This document shows, one piece after another, positions 43,250 through 52,596 of a stretch of DNA of 64,000 nt; positions within the stretch are counted from its first letter, which is position 1; each line of letters starts with the position of its first letter. The notes below the pieces were generated by a model. It ran no database searches. It had not been told where the DNA came from and worked only from the letters and a program-made list of their open reading frames with translations. The stretch is from JAGXTF01 sp038317095. GTDB lineage: Bacteria; Bacteroidota; Bacteroidia; NS11-12g; UBA955. The stretch lies in assembly GCA_038317095.1 (NCBI GenBank), contig JBBQBB010000008.1:1-64000 (forward strand), written 5' to 3'. Both the position numbers and the translations under genes were made by a program.

Positions 43250-45586
43250 TTATCGTCTTATCATTGCCCCAACCCCGGTTTCAAAAGCTTTCATCAACTG
43301 GCTCATTGCAACTTCGGCATCGATATCCGTTAACGTCGTTTCCGGATTTCCCAAATAAAATGCTATCGCCACCGCTTTTTTGCCTGCATCCAATGGCTTG
43401 CCTTCGAAAACATCAAAAACACGGGTTGATTTCAAAAGTTCTATCTTTTGTTTTTCAATAATGGAGTTAATTTCTTTAAAAGTTACGGATTTATCTACTA
43501 CCAAACTCAAATCCCTGCGCATCCAAGGAAACTTCGGCGGGTTTAACACTTTAAAGCCTTCTGGATGAATTTGCATTAAAACTGCATTCCAATCCACTTC
43601 AGCATACCAAAAGTCAGCATTCAAGTCATGCATTTTTAATGTTGCAACCGGCACTTTTTCAATGTGATAAACAGCGTCTGAGCTGCCTGCAAACCCTGCT
43701 GATTTTAACATGTTTTCGACAATCCTTTTTACATAATAAAAATCCATGGGGATCATTTTTTGCTCCCAGCTTTCTTCTGTTTGCATTCCACCCACCAAAA
43801 CGCCCAATTGTCGACTTTCAAGGTGCTTTTCGTCTAGAAGTTTGTAACAATTTCCAAATTCAAAAAAACGGATATTCTCTGTCTTTCGGTTTCGATTGTA
43901 GGCCGCATTCTGCATCAATCCATGCATCAAATTGCCCCGCATAAACTGCAAATCCGAACTCAGAGGATTGGTAATTTCAACCAAATTCAATTGCTCTTCC
44001 TCGGTATAATATTCTGCCGAGGTTAAGCTGTTGTTGTTGGCTTCATAAAAACCATTCGATATAAAAAAGTTCCTGGCACTGTTTTCCGTTTTGCGCAGAT
44101 TAAATCCTTCAAAAACAGGCAAGGTGGCACTCATTTTTCCAGACATGGGAATGTTGTCGTATCCATAAATTCGCATAATTTCCTCGTACAAATCCACGGT
44201 TTCATGCACATCGTTTCGCCACGAAGGAATCATTACTTTATATGTATCGCCGTTTTTTTCAACTTCAAAACCCAATTCTTGCAAAATTTCTATGCTTCTG
44301 TTTGCCGGAATTTGGGTGCCCGCAAATGCATTCAATTTGTCTAGATTTAACAATACCGTTCTAATCTTATAATCCTCTACAAGACATTGGTTTAGCCCGC
44401 TAATTTTCCCACTGCCGTTTTGGGTGATCAAATCTGCTGCCCAAATGGCTGCTTTTCTACACATATTTATATCAGTGCTGCGTTCGAAGCGGAAAGAAGC
44501 GTCGGTATTTAGGTTATGAGCCTTGGCCGTTTTTCTTACCAGCCCAGGATGAAAATGTGCCGATTCAATCAGGATATTTGTTGTGCTTTCTGAAACTGCA
44601 GTTTCCAATCCTCCCATCACTCCAGCAAAGGCAATAAGTCCTTTATCGTCTGCAATCACCAACTCGCCGCCAATACATTCGCGTTCGATTTTATCCAAGG
44701 TTGTAAGTTTTTCGCCTTTTTCAGCTTGCCGAATTTGTATTTTTTTTCCGTGAATTTTATCCGCATCAAATGCATGAATCGGTTGACCCAATGCATGCAA
44801 TACATAATTTGTAGTATCCACTACTAAATTTTTTGGTTCTATGCCTATCGCCCGCAAACGGTTTTGCATAAATTCTGGCGATGTGCTTGTTGAAACTTCG
44901 CCGACCGACAAGCCAATGTACAAACTACAAGATTCTGGGTTGGCAATTTCTATCTCATAATCGCCTGTAGACAATGGCCTAGCTGGTATATCTGGGGACA
45001 AAACACCAACACCAAACAAGGCAGCTACATCCCGCGCTACGCCCAAGTGGGAAGCGGCATCGCCACGATTGGCAGTTAAGCCAATTTCCATTACTTCATC
45101 GGAAATCACATTGAAATATTCAGAAGCCAATTGTCCTATCGGTGCATCCGCTGCCAAAACCAAAATGCCGTCATGCGATGTGCCAATCCCCATCTCGTCT
45201 TCAGCACAAATCATCCCTCGGCTAATTTCACCTCTTATTTTTGCTTCACCTATGGTAAAACTCCCTTTTCCCGGAACTGTAACTTCTGTCCCAACTGTTG
45301 CTACAACCACTTTCTGGCCCGCAGCCACATTGGGGGCACCGCAAACTATTGGCTGCAAATCTCCTACGCCAATATCTACCTTGGTAATGCTTAATTTATC
45401 TGCATTGGGGTGCTTTTCACAATCCACCACATGGCCAATTACGAACCCTTTCAATCCACCTTTAATGGTTTCCCAAGTTTCTAAATGTTCTACCTCCAAA
45501 CCAGACACAGAAAGCTTATCCGCCATTTCCTGTGCAGTTGCTTCTATACTTACAAAATCCTTCAGCCAATTTACAGAGATTTGCAT
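43250..45586 (-). CDS. pheT: Phenylalanyl-tRNA synthetase beta subunit
   Basis: A 778-residue subunit of the tRNA-charging enzyme. Domains: N-terminal region and tRNA-binding EMAP-like domain (about 40-150; VVDCEKHPNADKLSI), B3/B4 editing domain (about 210-380), B5 (about 395-475), catalytic-like core (about 480-680; EIMRIYGYDNIP) and C-terminal anticodon-binding FDX-ACB (about 685-778; PKFPWMRRDLSLVVD). First gene of an operon with the coiled-coil gene, zapA and rny. pheS is elsewhere. Confidence 0.97.
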   Translation of the reverse strand: MQISVNWLKDFVSIEATAQEMADKLSVSGLEVEHLETWETIKGGLKGFVIGHVVDCEKHPNADKLSITKVDIGVGDLQPIVCGAPNVAAGQKVVVATVGTEVTVPGKGSFTIGEAKIRGEISRGMICAEDEMGIGTSHDGILVLAADAPIGQLASEYFNVISDEVMEIGLTANRGDAASHLGVARDVAALFGVGVLSPDIPARPLSTGDYEIEIANPESCSLYIGLSVGEVSTSTSPEFMQNRLRAIGIEPKNLVVDTTNYVLHALGQPIHAFDADKIHGKKIQIRQAEKGEKLTTLDKIERECIGGELVIADDKGLIAFAGVMGGLETAVSESTTNILIESAHFHPGLVRKTAKAHNLNTDASFRFERSTDINMCRKAAIWAADLITQNGSGKISGLNQCLVEDYKIRTVLLNLDKLNAFAGTQIPANRSIEILQELGFEVEKNGDTYKVMIPSWRNDVHETVDLYEEIMRIYGYDNIPMSGKMSATLPVFEGFNLRKTENSARNFFISNGFYEANNNSLTSAEYYTEEEQLNLVEITNPLSSDLQFMRGNLMHGLMQNAAYNRNRKTENIRFFEFGNCYKLLDEKHLESRQLGVLVGGMQTEESWEQKMIPMDFYYVKRIVENMLKSAGFAGSSDAVYHIEKVPVATLKMHDLNADFWYAEVDWNAVLMQIHPEGFKVLNPPKFPWMRRDLSLVVDKSVTFKEINSIIEKQKIELLKSTRVFDVFEGKPLDAGKKAVAIAFYLGNPETTLTDIDAEVAMSQLMKAFETGVGAMIRR

Positions 45587-45593
45587 AAAGGGG

Positions 45594-45601
45594 CAAAGAT
45601 A
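45594..45601 (-). promoter_or_regulatory. -7 box of pheT
   Basis: TATCTTTG on the minus strand, exact match, ending 8 nt before the ATG at 45586. Confidence 0.55.
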
Positions 45602-45669
45602 ATATACGTAAAGTGAAAGTTGAGGTACATACTTCTAAGATATTTGCCAATAAGGCTTAATCCATTTTA

Positions 45670-46647
45670 TCACAAGTCGGGTTGTTCGCAAATCTCAACA
45701 ATTACATTGCCTGTTTTTTGCCCTGTTTCCACAAATTTATAGGCCTCTACGATGTCATCCAGTTTGTAGTTTCGATCTATTATGGGTATAAATTTCTTTT
45801 TTTCAACCAAATCTTTTATGAATTCAACATCCGCCTTGTTAATAGTAGGCAATGGAAATAATACTTTTTTTCTACCCAAAATTGGCTTGAACAAAGCAAG
45901 AAAAATATTCTCAGAATTTTTACCCAATTCCGTAGAAATATAAATTCCATTTTCAACCAAAATGGGCTTGCATTTACCAAATGCGCTTTTTCCTACCGCA
46001 TCAAAAATAAAATCGTACTTTTCACCAGTTTGCGTAAAGTCTTTTTTTAAATAATCGATTACGACATCTGCACCAAGTTCTTTTAGCAATGTAATATTCT
46101 TTGTGTCGCATACCGCCGTAACATGGGCACCAAAATGTTTTAACAATTGCACAGCCGCCGAACCAATTGCGCCAGTGCCGCCGTTCACAAGCACTTTTTG
46201 TCCCGCTTTCACTTTTGCAGCGCGAATATCGCAAAGTGCATAGTGGGCTCCTTCTAAAATGGCCGCAGCAATGTCAAATGAAATACCAATAGGAATGGTA
46301 CTCATAGATTTGGTTTCGTCCAACACCATGTATTCAGCATGCCCACCCAATTTTTTGTCATCAAAACCAAATACTCTATCACCCACTTTAAATAAATTTG
46401 CACTGGGACCAATGGCTTCGATTTTACCCGCAAATTCACAACCCAAAATGGCATTTCTGGGACGAAACAATCCTGTAAAAAAACGGCTTATAAAATATTC
46501 TGCACTTCGAAACCCACAATCCGTTCTATTCACAGTGGATCTAAAAACTTTTATTAAAACCTCTTTGTCTTTGGGTGATGGTTTTTCGACCTCCATAACC
46601 TTCACAATTTCTGGCGGGCCATACTGGGTATATATCGCAGCTTTCAT
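45670..46647 (-). CDS. Quinone-oxidoreductase-like MDR family dehydrogenase
   Basis: A 325-residue NAD(P)-dependent oxidoreductase of the medium-chain family. N-terminal GroES-like domain (MKAAIYTQYGPPEIVKV, ILGCEFAGKIEAIG) and cofactor domain (VNGGTGAIGSAAVQLL, AVCDTKNITLLKELGADVVIDY). The catalytic zinc ligands of alcohol dehydrogenases are absent, which fits the quinone reductase/alkenal reductase group. I use the ATG at 46647 because the 14 extra residues of a longer reading are not family-like. Single gene. Confidence 0.87.
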   Translation of the reverse strand: MKAAIYTQYGPPEIVKVMEVEKPSPKDKEVLIKVFRSTVNRTDCGFRSAEYFISRFFTGLFRPRNAILGCEFAGKIEAIGPSANLFKVGDRVFGFDDKKLGGHAEYMVLDETKSMSTIPIGISFDIAAAILEGAHYALCDIRAAKVKAGQKVLVNGGTGAIGSAAVQLLKHFGAHVTAVCDTKNITLLKELGADVVIDYLKKDFTQTGEKYDFIFDAVGKSAFGKCKPILVENGIYISTELGKNSENIFLALFKPILGRKKVLFPLPTINKADVEFIKDLVEKKKFIPIIDRNYKLDDIVEAYKFVETGQKTGNVIVEICEQPDL

Positions 46648-46961
46648 TTTTTGTTTTCTTATAGATATTCGAAATATATTCAATGGCAAATAAATGGTTT
46701 TTAAAGCAACTTGTTGAATAAATATCTATGAAAATTCCAATTTACAAGTTTAAAATGAATTTTAAAACGGCAATATTAATCCTCTAAACAATTATATACA
46801 GCATCTTTATTTAAATCTAAGGCCTTGGCTCCGAACTTCGGGAAAATTTTATTTTCTCGTAGTTATTCAATACGCAACGCAGCGGAGTGAGACCAACCAC
46901 CCTAAGCGCAGAAAGTACAATGAAATAAATCACCCACTCCAACACCCACATTTGCACCTAA
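46648..46961. other. Intergenic region upstream of the quinone reductase gene
   Basis: No gene seen. ATAGATATT (46661-46669) is repeated inverted as AATATCTAT (46721-46729), a possible operator pair upstream of the reductase gene. CCGAACTTCGG (46832-46842) is a short hairpin. A GC-richer tract begins near 46860, next to the RHS remnant. Confidence 0.4.
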
Positions 46962-48195
46962 ATACAAACCGGAACACTCACGGGCCATGCGCGCAGCCAA
47001 GAAAACTGGGATACCACCTGGTATATAAAAGTTGCCAGTGGCAATGCCATGGCCACCTATAAAACCAAAACCAAACGCAAGCCTGCTGCTTCTATTGGGC
47101 AACCAAGTACTTTGCTGAAACGTTTTTTTGTAGAAGAGTGGTATATTTACGGCTCTCAAAGACACGGAGTATTGAAAGGCGACACATTCTATATGGAAGC
47201 AGAATACAGCTTGCACCTGGCAGAATACAATTCTGATAGTTTGTTTCCAGCACAAATGAACCTCACCTCTGTCACCCAAAATGGCAACACCAACTATGCC
47301 ACTGGTACATTTGAATTCTGGCGTGGTCACAAACAATATGAGTTAAGCAACCATTTGGGCAATGTATTGGTTACAATCCAAGACCGCAAATGGGGCTTGC
47401 AAACGGCCACACCTGCGGTGGCTTCTAAGGCAGATTATTATTTGGCATAAGTTGTAACTGCTACCGATTATTATGCCTTTTCAGCCCATTCTTGGTTTTT
47501 ATGGAATAAAAGCCTTAGAATGGCAAATCCAGGTTGCAGCGTAGCGAAACATCGGGACGGCAGCAGCATACAGCAAAGGACAGCGAGTTTTGAGGCTACT
47601 TACAAATACGGTTTTAACAATCAAGAAAAGGAAGGCGCGTTAGGCGAATATTACAGTTTTGAATTTAGGGTGCATGATGCGCGGCTTGGGAGGTTTTTAA
47701 GTGTGGATTCTTTAGGTTCAGAATTCCCATTTAATAGCCCATATGTTTTTGCCTCTAATAATCCTACTACTTTAAATAGATTTATTAGGATTAGCAGCGT
47801 CTAATCCCATACACGGAGAATCTAGAATAGTTGAAGGCTGCACAGAGTTCTTTGATGCAGCTTATTGCAATTCCGATGGCAGCTGTGGATGTTGGGTTGA
47901 TAATAATCCATTAATGAAAGTTGCTGAAATATGTTCAGGACAGGATGATAAATCAACGGGAACAGGAATCGAAAAAAATGGAAAATTTGACCCTATATTA
48001 TCACTTACAGGAAAGCCAAATTTATTAATATTTATACAAGACGGATCTGGTGGGGTTATTGACAAAAATAAAATGAAAACAACCAAGGGTAATTGGGATT
48101 ACATTGTGGTAAAAGACTTTGCTCAAGCAGCAGAGGTTCTAGAATCAAAATATGGGAAAACTCGTTCATCATTTATCCAAAATCTGGTAAAGTAA
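46962..48195 (+). pseudogene. Decayed RHS-repeat protein fragment with C-terminal tip
   Basis: One coding track broken twice. Frame 3 from 46962 reads RHS-like sequence (WYIKVASGNAMATYK, EEWYIYGSQRHGVLK) to an in-frame TAA at 47448-47450, continues in the same frame (VVTATDYYAF, YKYGFNNQEKEG, DARLGRFLSVDSLG, NSPYVFASNNPTTL), and after one inserted base near 47778 continues in frame 1 (DLLGLAASNPIHGESR) to the stop at 48193. The last 138 codons form a tip domain with five cysteines in its first third (EGCTEFFDAAYCNSDGSCGCW) and no family I recognise. There is no start codon or signal peptide. RHS tips are often toxins; here it is at most a relic. Confidence 0.8.
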
Positions 48196-48317
48196 TCTGC
48201 AACTGGTTTTGCAGGGGTACTGGGTATATACCAATGCCCACCAACGCAGAGTTTTTAACGCCAATTGCCGCTTGCAACGTAACAATAGCGGTATCTCTGC
48301 CTTTGCAGCCAAAACTG
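48196..48317. other. Spacer after the RHS remnant
   Basis: Contains the inverted repeat CTGCAA (48197-48202)/TTGCAG (48209-48214) and a few codons that could be an extension of the RHS tip in another frame. Nothing else recognised. Confidence 0.3.
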
Positions 48318-48941
48318 TTATTTCTTCCTTCCTACAAACCGTATGACCGATCCTGTTCCATTGTGAAATAAACCTTCGTTCAATTCTATTTCTGTTTCTT
48401 CCAATTCTATAATTTCATAATTGGCAAAATCTGATTTTATTTCCGCCATAGAAAACAACATGTCTAATTCTTTTGGTCCGCCAACAGCTTCGTTTTTTGA
48501 ATTGTATTCTATGTGTTTTTTACTGAATGCTTCAAATATTACAATACCTCCCTGGCGCAACAATTTATCCAATTCTGTATGGCATTTGGATTTTATATCT
48601 GCCGGGAAATGCGCGTAAATCAGTGCAATTGCATCGAAGGGCTGTTGGGTGAATTTCAAAGTTTCCAAAGCGCCAACTTGGTAATTGATGCTTACATCAT
48701 TGCTTTTGGCCAATTGCAACGCCTTGCTTTTTCCAGCTTCGCTAATATCAAAAGCAGAAACATTCCAACCCAATTTGGCAGCATAAACAGCATTTCTCCC
48801 TTCTCCTTCGGCAGGGAAAAGGATGGATCCAGAATTTAATCTATTCAACTGGCCTTTTAAATAATTATTCGGTAATTCTCCATAGGCAAACTCTGGTTTG
48901 CCGTATCTCTCATTCCATCTTTCTGTCCACGAATTGCTCAT
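48318..48941 (-). CDS. Class I SAM-dependent methyltransferase (TehB-like)
   Basis: A 207-residue methyltransferase with the compact TehB/TPMT-like layout: WTERWNERYGKPEFAYGELPN at the N-terminus (residues 5-25), SAM loop SILFPAEGEGRNAVYAAKLG, acidic residue in VSAFDISEAG and motif IV PFDAIALIYAHF. Such enzymes methylate small thiols or metalloids; the substrate is unknown. It follows an SDR gene by 7 nt, so probably one operon. Confidence 0.85.
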   Translation of the reverse strand: MSNSWTERWNERYGKPEFAYGELPNNYLKGQLNRLNSGSILFPAEGEGRNAVYAAKLGWNVSAFDISEAGKSKALQLAKSNDVSINYQVGALETLKFTQQPFDAIALIYAHFPADIKSKCHTELDKLLRQGGIVIFEAFSKKHIEYNSKNEAVGGPKELDMLFSMAEIKSDFANYEIIELEETEIELNEGLFHNGTGSVIRFVGRKK

Positions 48942-48948
48942 TTTTATT

Positions 48949-49770
48949 TCAGAATTTAAATTTTTTTAAAAAGATCCATTTTACAATTTTAATAAATAGT
49001 TTATGCCCAAGCCATCTTCGCAATGTAAAAATCAGCTTGGCATCGCTGCCCACAATATAACGCAATTTATTTTTACCATCCGTCGCGGCGCCATAAATAA
49101 CTTTTACAACTTGATCGGTAGTACTTTGGTTTTTTAACCTTTTGGGTTGATTGTAAACCGACTCTACTTGCTTAATAAAATCATGATAGGCAGGATGGTT
49201 TGTAACCACCAAAGATCTACCGTCAAAATCAGTATTGATTCGGCCCGGAACCAAAATTTTTACGGCAATTCCAAAATGTTCTAGTTCATACGCCAAACTT
49301 TCACTCCAACCTTCAAGTGCCCATTTGGATGCGTGGTATGCAGAAAAAAGCGGAAATGCAGAATGGCCAGCTATGGAAGTTGCATTCAAAAATACCCCAG
49401 AACCCCTTTCTCTAAAATGCGGGATAAATGCTTTGGTTATTCGCATTCCACCCAAAATATTCGTGTTTATTTGTTGCAATATTTGTTCATCCGTGGTAGC
49501 TTCAAAAGGGCCAATCAATCCGTAACCTGCGTTGTTAAAAACAACATCTACAGTGTTGTTTTTTATGATTTCAGAAATAACGCTTTCAATTTGTGCTTTG
49601 TTGGTAATATCCAATTTATACAGGGTTATATTGGGTACGCCGTCAAAATGTTGATGCGCACTCGGATTCCGCATAGTTGCAATTACATTCCACCCTTTTT
49701 GTGCAAAATACAATGCCGTTTCTTTGCCCAAACCTGTGGATGTTCCCGTTATAAAAATCGTTTTATTCAT
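48949..49770 (-). CDS. Short-chain dehydrogenase/reductase
   Basis: A 273-residue SDR. Cofactor motif FITGTSTGLGKETA, NNAG at VVFNNAGYGLIGPFE, catalytic serine in LNATSIAGHSAF and Tyr-x3-Lys in SAYHASKWALEGWS. The C-terminus ends in a hydrophobic/basic segment (GHKLFIKIVKWIFLKKF), suggesting membrane association. Operon with the methyltransferase gene; substrate unknown. Confidence 0.88.
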   Translation of the reverse strand: MNKTIFITGTSTGLGKETALYFAQKGWNVIATMRNPSAHQHFDGVPNITLYKLDITNKAQIESVISEIIKNNTVDVVFNNAGYGLIGPFEATTDEQILQQINTNILGGMRITKAFIPHFRERGSGVFLNATSIAGHSAFPLFSAYHASKWALEGWSESLAYELEHFGIAVKILVPGRINTDFDGRSLVVTNHPAYHDFIKQVESVYNQPKRLKNQSTTDQVVKVIYGAATDGKNKLRYIVGSDAKLIFTLRRWLGHKLFIKIVKWIFLKKFKF

Positions 49771-49798
49771 TCAAATTTAAATCCAATATAAGAATTGT

Positions 49799-49827
49799 CA
49801 AATATACAATCTGCGTTCCGTTTTCAA
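49799..49827 (-). promoter_or_regulatory. Promoter of the SDR-methyltransferase operon
   Basis: On the minus strand TTG (49827-49825), an 18-nt spacer and TATATTTG (49806-49799), 29 nt before the ATG at 49770. Another match (TAAATTTG, 49779-49772) is too close to the start to be the main box. Confidence 0.6.
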
Positions 49828-49870
49828 GTTTTTCCGTTCATCTGCGTTTCTTTTCTAAGTGGACATCATA

Positions 49871-49878
49871 TATCTTTG
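49871..49878 (+). promoter_or_regulatory. -7 box of the PAP2-like operon
   Basis: TATCTTTG, exact match, ending 5 nt before the ATG at 49883. Confidence 0.5.
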
Positions 49879-49882
49879 CCCT

Positions 49883-50458
49883 ATGCGTTGGTTTTACACT
49901 CTCATTTCCTATTTGTTTTTCCCCGGGACTATGGCTGTATTCGGATTTTTTTTAATCGAAATTTTAGAAGGTCGATCTCCTACTTTGGGTTTTCTTTTTC
50001 TTCCATTCCTGCTATTTTTAGCCGTTCCTGTTGTTGTTTTAATGTTGTTTGTAAAATTAGGACTGGTTTCTGATATCCATGTTTACAAGCGAAATGAACG
50101 GGGCTTAAGTTACACCATTGCAGTTGCATCCGCGCTAATTTTTATGGTTATAACCCAGGTAGAATCATGGTTTTACCGGCACTGGGGTTTGTCCGTTTTG
50201 CTCACACTCGTTGCTTTAATGTTGGTGAATTGGATTTGGATGAAAGCCAGCGCACACATGGCAGGTTTGGGTGGATTTATGGTTTTCACATTGTTTGCAT
50301 TCGCCCATGGGTTGTCTCCACTCTGGTGTGCACTTGCCGCTGTGCTAGCTGGCTTGGTATATATATCTAGAAAAGGACTATCAGCGCACAGTCATATTGA
50401 ATTGATAGCGGGTTTTTCATTGGGTTTATTGGTTACCTTTGTAACATTTCGAATATGA
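49883..50458 (+). CDS. PAP2-like integral membrane protein
   Basis: A 191-residue membrane protein with five or six helices. It keeps a faint PAP2 phosphatase pattern: VYKRNERGL where KxxxxxxRP is expected, MKASAHMAGLGG for PSGH, and ISRKGLSAHSHIELIAG for SRxxxxxHxxxD, with Glu in place of Asp. So it may be a lipid phosphatase or a non-catalytic relative. Start ATG 49883 is fixed by the promoter box. Overlaps the enoyl-CoA hydratase gene by 4 nt (ATGA). Confidence 0.72.
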   Translation: MRWFYTLISYLFFPGTMAVFGFFLIEILEGRSPTLGFLFLPFLLFLAVPVVVLMLFVKLGLVSDIHVYKRNERGLSYTIAVASALIFMVITQVESWFYRHWGLSVLLTLVALMLVNWIWMKASAHMAGLGGFMVFTLFAFAHGLSPLWCALAAVLAGLVYISRKGLSAHSHIELIAGFSLGLLVTFVTFRI

Positions 50459-51237
50459 GTGAAAATCCAGTTTTATATGAAATCGAAGGAAGTGTTGCAA
50501 CAATTACACTGAACCGCGCCGGTGTTTTTAATGCCTTTGACGATGCACAAAGTTACGGTTTGCAGGATGCCTTGAAACAAGCTACCAGAGACTCAAATAT
50601 TCGTGTGGTGGTATTAACAGGTGCGGGCAAAGCTTTCTGCAGTGGCCAAGATTTAAAAGCAATTGCAGATAGTAAAAATAGAAGTTTAAGCGACAGTTTA
50701 TACAAGCGCTATAATCCCATTATAAAAGCCATGCGTGATATGCCAAAACCCATTATATGCAGAATGAATGGCGTTGCTGCAGGCGCTGGGGCTTCGCTGG
50801 CATTGGCTTGCGACTTTATCATTGCTGCCGAAAATGCTTCCATGATTGAGGTATTTATCAATGTGGGTTTGGTTCCTGATAGTGGTAGCAGCTATTTTTT
50901 GCCCAGAAGCATTTCCCCTGCAAGGGCTTTTGAACTGGCAACCATGGCGAGCAAAGTAAGCGCCCAACAAGCTTTGGATTGGGGTTTAATTAACCGCGTT
51001 GTACCTTTAGAAAATTTGGATGAGGAAGTAAATAAAGTAGTCAATTATTATGCATCGGCTCCCACACTTGCTGTAGGCATGATTAAAAAAATGTTGAACA
51101 AAGCCACTTATTCCGATCTAGAAACTATGCTGCAATACGAAGCCTATTGCCAAGAAATTGCAGGACGAAGCCATGATTATAAAGAAGGCGTTTCCGCTTT
51201 TAACGAAAAAAGAAAAGCAGAATTTAAAGGAAATTAA
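50455..51237 (+). CDS. Enoyl-CoA hydratase/isomerase (PaaG-like)
   Basis: A 260-residue crotonase. Oxyanion-hole segments GAGKAFCSGQDLKAI and NGVAAGAGASLALACDF; the following FINVGLVPDSGSSYFLPR carries an acidic residue at the position used by PaaG-type isomerases (ring-1,2-epoxyphenylacetyl-CoA isomerase) rather than the two-glutamate hydratases. It may act on enoyl-CoAs in phenylacetate or fatty-acid breakdown; no other paa gene is present. Start overlaps the PAP2-like gene; the M43 protease gene follows after 3 nt. Confidence 0.88.
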   Translation: MSENPVLYEIEGSVATITLNRAGVFNAFDDAQSYGLQDALKQATRDSNIRVVVLTGAGKAFCSGQDLKAIADSKNRSLSDSLYKRYNPIIKAMRDMPKPIICRMNGVAAGAGASLALACDFIIAAENASMIEVFINVGLVPDSGSSYFLPRSISPARAFELATMASKVSAQQALDWGLINRVVPLENLDEEVNKVVNYYASAPTLAVGMIKKMLNKATYSDLETMLQYEAYCQEIAGRSHDYKEGVSAFNEKRKAEFKGN

Positions 51238-51240
51238 CAG

Positions 51241-52596
51241 ATGAATAAAACTATAACTATATTGTTGCTTTTGTGTTTTTCTGGAAAGATTTTTTCACAA
51301 CAAATAAACTCGGAACCTTGCGGCCAAGTAGGTGTTTTAGATGCTTTGGAAAAACAATACCCTGGCTTTAAAGCCAATTATGAAAAACAATATTTACAGC
51401 AAGTGCATCCTAAAATTGTTGCCAACCGCAAAATAGAAACCAAAGATACATTTTATACTTACGATACAACCTATTTTGTTCATGTAGTTTTTCATATATT
51501 GTACAATGAGGCATCAGAAAATATTTCTGATGCATTGATTATGAGTCAGTTTGACGCCATAAACCAATGTTTTCGCAGGCAAAATGCGGATACAACAAAT
51601 ACCCGTTCTATTTTCAAAAAACGGGCTGGCGATACCCGCATCCAATTTGTGCTGCCAACGGTTGACCCCAATGGTGCGCCTACAAATGGAATCATCCATA
51701 AATATACTTCCAAAACTTCATTTGAAAGTTCACAGTATGCCGATGAAATGAAAAGATCTTCTGCAGGCGGAAATGATCCTTGGGATCCAACTAAATATTT
51801 AAACATTTGGGTTTGCGACATGCGTTATTTGGGACAGGAAGGTTTATTGGGTTATGCATTTCCACCTTATGGTCAACCGAATTGGCCTTCCGCAAATTGG
51901 GTGGCGGACAATCGGCAGGGTGTAGTTTTGTTCTATAAAATTGTTGGGGTTAACAATCCTTTAGCGGCCGCTGCATTTGCCTCAAGCGCCAATGGCAGAA
52001 CTGCTGTTCACGAAGTGGGTCATTATTTGGGATTGCGCCACATTTGGGGCGATGCAGTCAATGCCAACCGATGTTTTGTAGATGATTATATCGACGATAC
52101 GCCAGTGCAAGGCTACAAAAGTAATTTTGATTGCAACCAGTCCCAAAATTCTTGCAATACAGGCAATGAAGACGAACCAGATATGGTAGAAAATTATATG
52201 GATTACAGTTCCAATTTTTGTCAAAATATGTTTACCAAACACCAAGTAAATGTAATGCGCAAAGGAATTACAGAATTTAGAACCAATCTTCCCTTTAAAA
52301 CAAAATTAGATACCATAATGCATGTTTTTGACACGGTTGTTTACAATGAATTTAAATTTTATGTGACAGACAAACAACGCATTTATTTTGAATTAAAAAA
52401 TGCCGATTTGTTGGACCAATTGTTGGTGGATATTTACGACATGACTGGGAATAAAATAATTTCTGACTTTCAATTGTCAAAAAATGAAAATTTTGTAAGT
52501 ACGGCGAAATTGGCCACGGCAACCTATGTGGTTCGGGTTAAAACCAATCAAAATAAATTGATTGAAAAAAGGCTCGTTTTTATCACTAAAAATTGA
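51241..52596 (+). CDS. M43-family (pappalysin-type) protease with T9SS sorting domain
   Basis: A 451-residue secreted metalloprotease. Signal peptide MNKTITILLLLCFSGKIFSQ, zinc motif AVHEVGHYLGLRHIWGD near residue 258 (HExxHxxGxxH), Met-turn in VENYMDYSSNFCQNMFT, and a C-terminal type A T9SS sorting domain (about 370-451; VDIYDMTGNKIISDF, LATATYVVRV, LIEKRLVFI). It is expected to be exported through T9SS and attached or released at the cell surface. It sits in an operon of otherwise intracellular genes; rsmI starts in its stop codon. Confidence 0.9.
   Translation: MNKTITILLLLCFSGKIFSQQINSEPCGQVGVLDALEKQYPGFKANYEKQYLQQVHPKIVANRKIETKDTFYTYDTTYFVHVVFHILYNEASENISDALIMSQFDAINQCFRRQNADTTNTRSIFKKRAGDTRIQFVLPTVDPNGAPTNGIIHKYTSKTSFESSQYADEMKRSSAGGNDPWDPTKYLNIWVCDMRYLGQEGLLGYAFPPYGQPNWPSANWVADNRQGVVLFYKIVGVNNPLAAAAFASSANGRTAVHEVGHYLGLRHIWGDAVNANRCFVDDYIDDTPVQGYKSNFDCNQSQNSCNTGNEDEPDMVENYMDYSSNFCQNMFTKHQVNVMRKGITEFRTNLPFKTKLDTIMHVFDTVVYNEFKFYVTDKQRIYFELKNADLLDQLLVDIYDMTGNKIISDFQLSKNENFVSTAKLATATYVVRVKTNQNKLIEKRLVFITKN

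Noticed and set aside
46902..47336. 144-codon minus-strand ORF
   Set aside because: Antisense to the RHS remnant, whose own frame gives clear RHS motifs.
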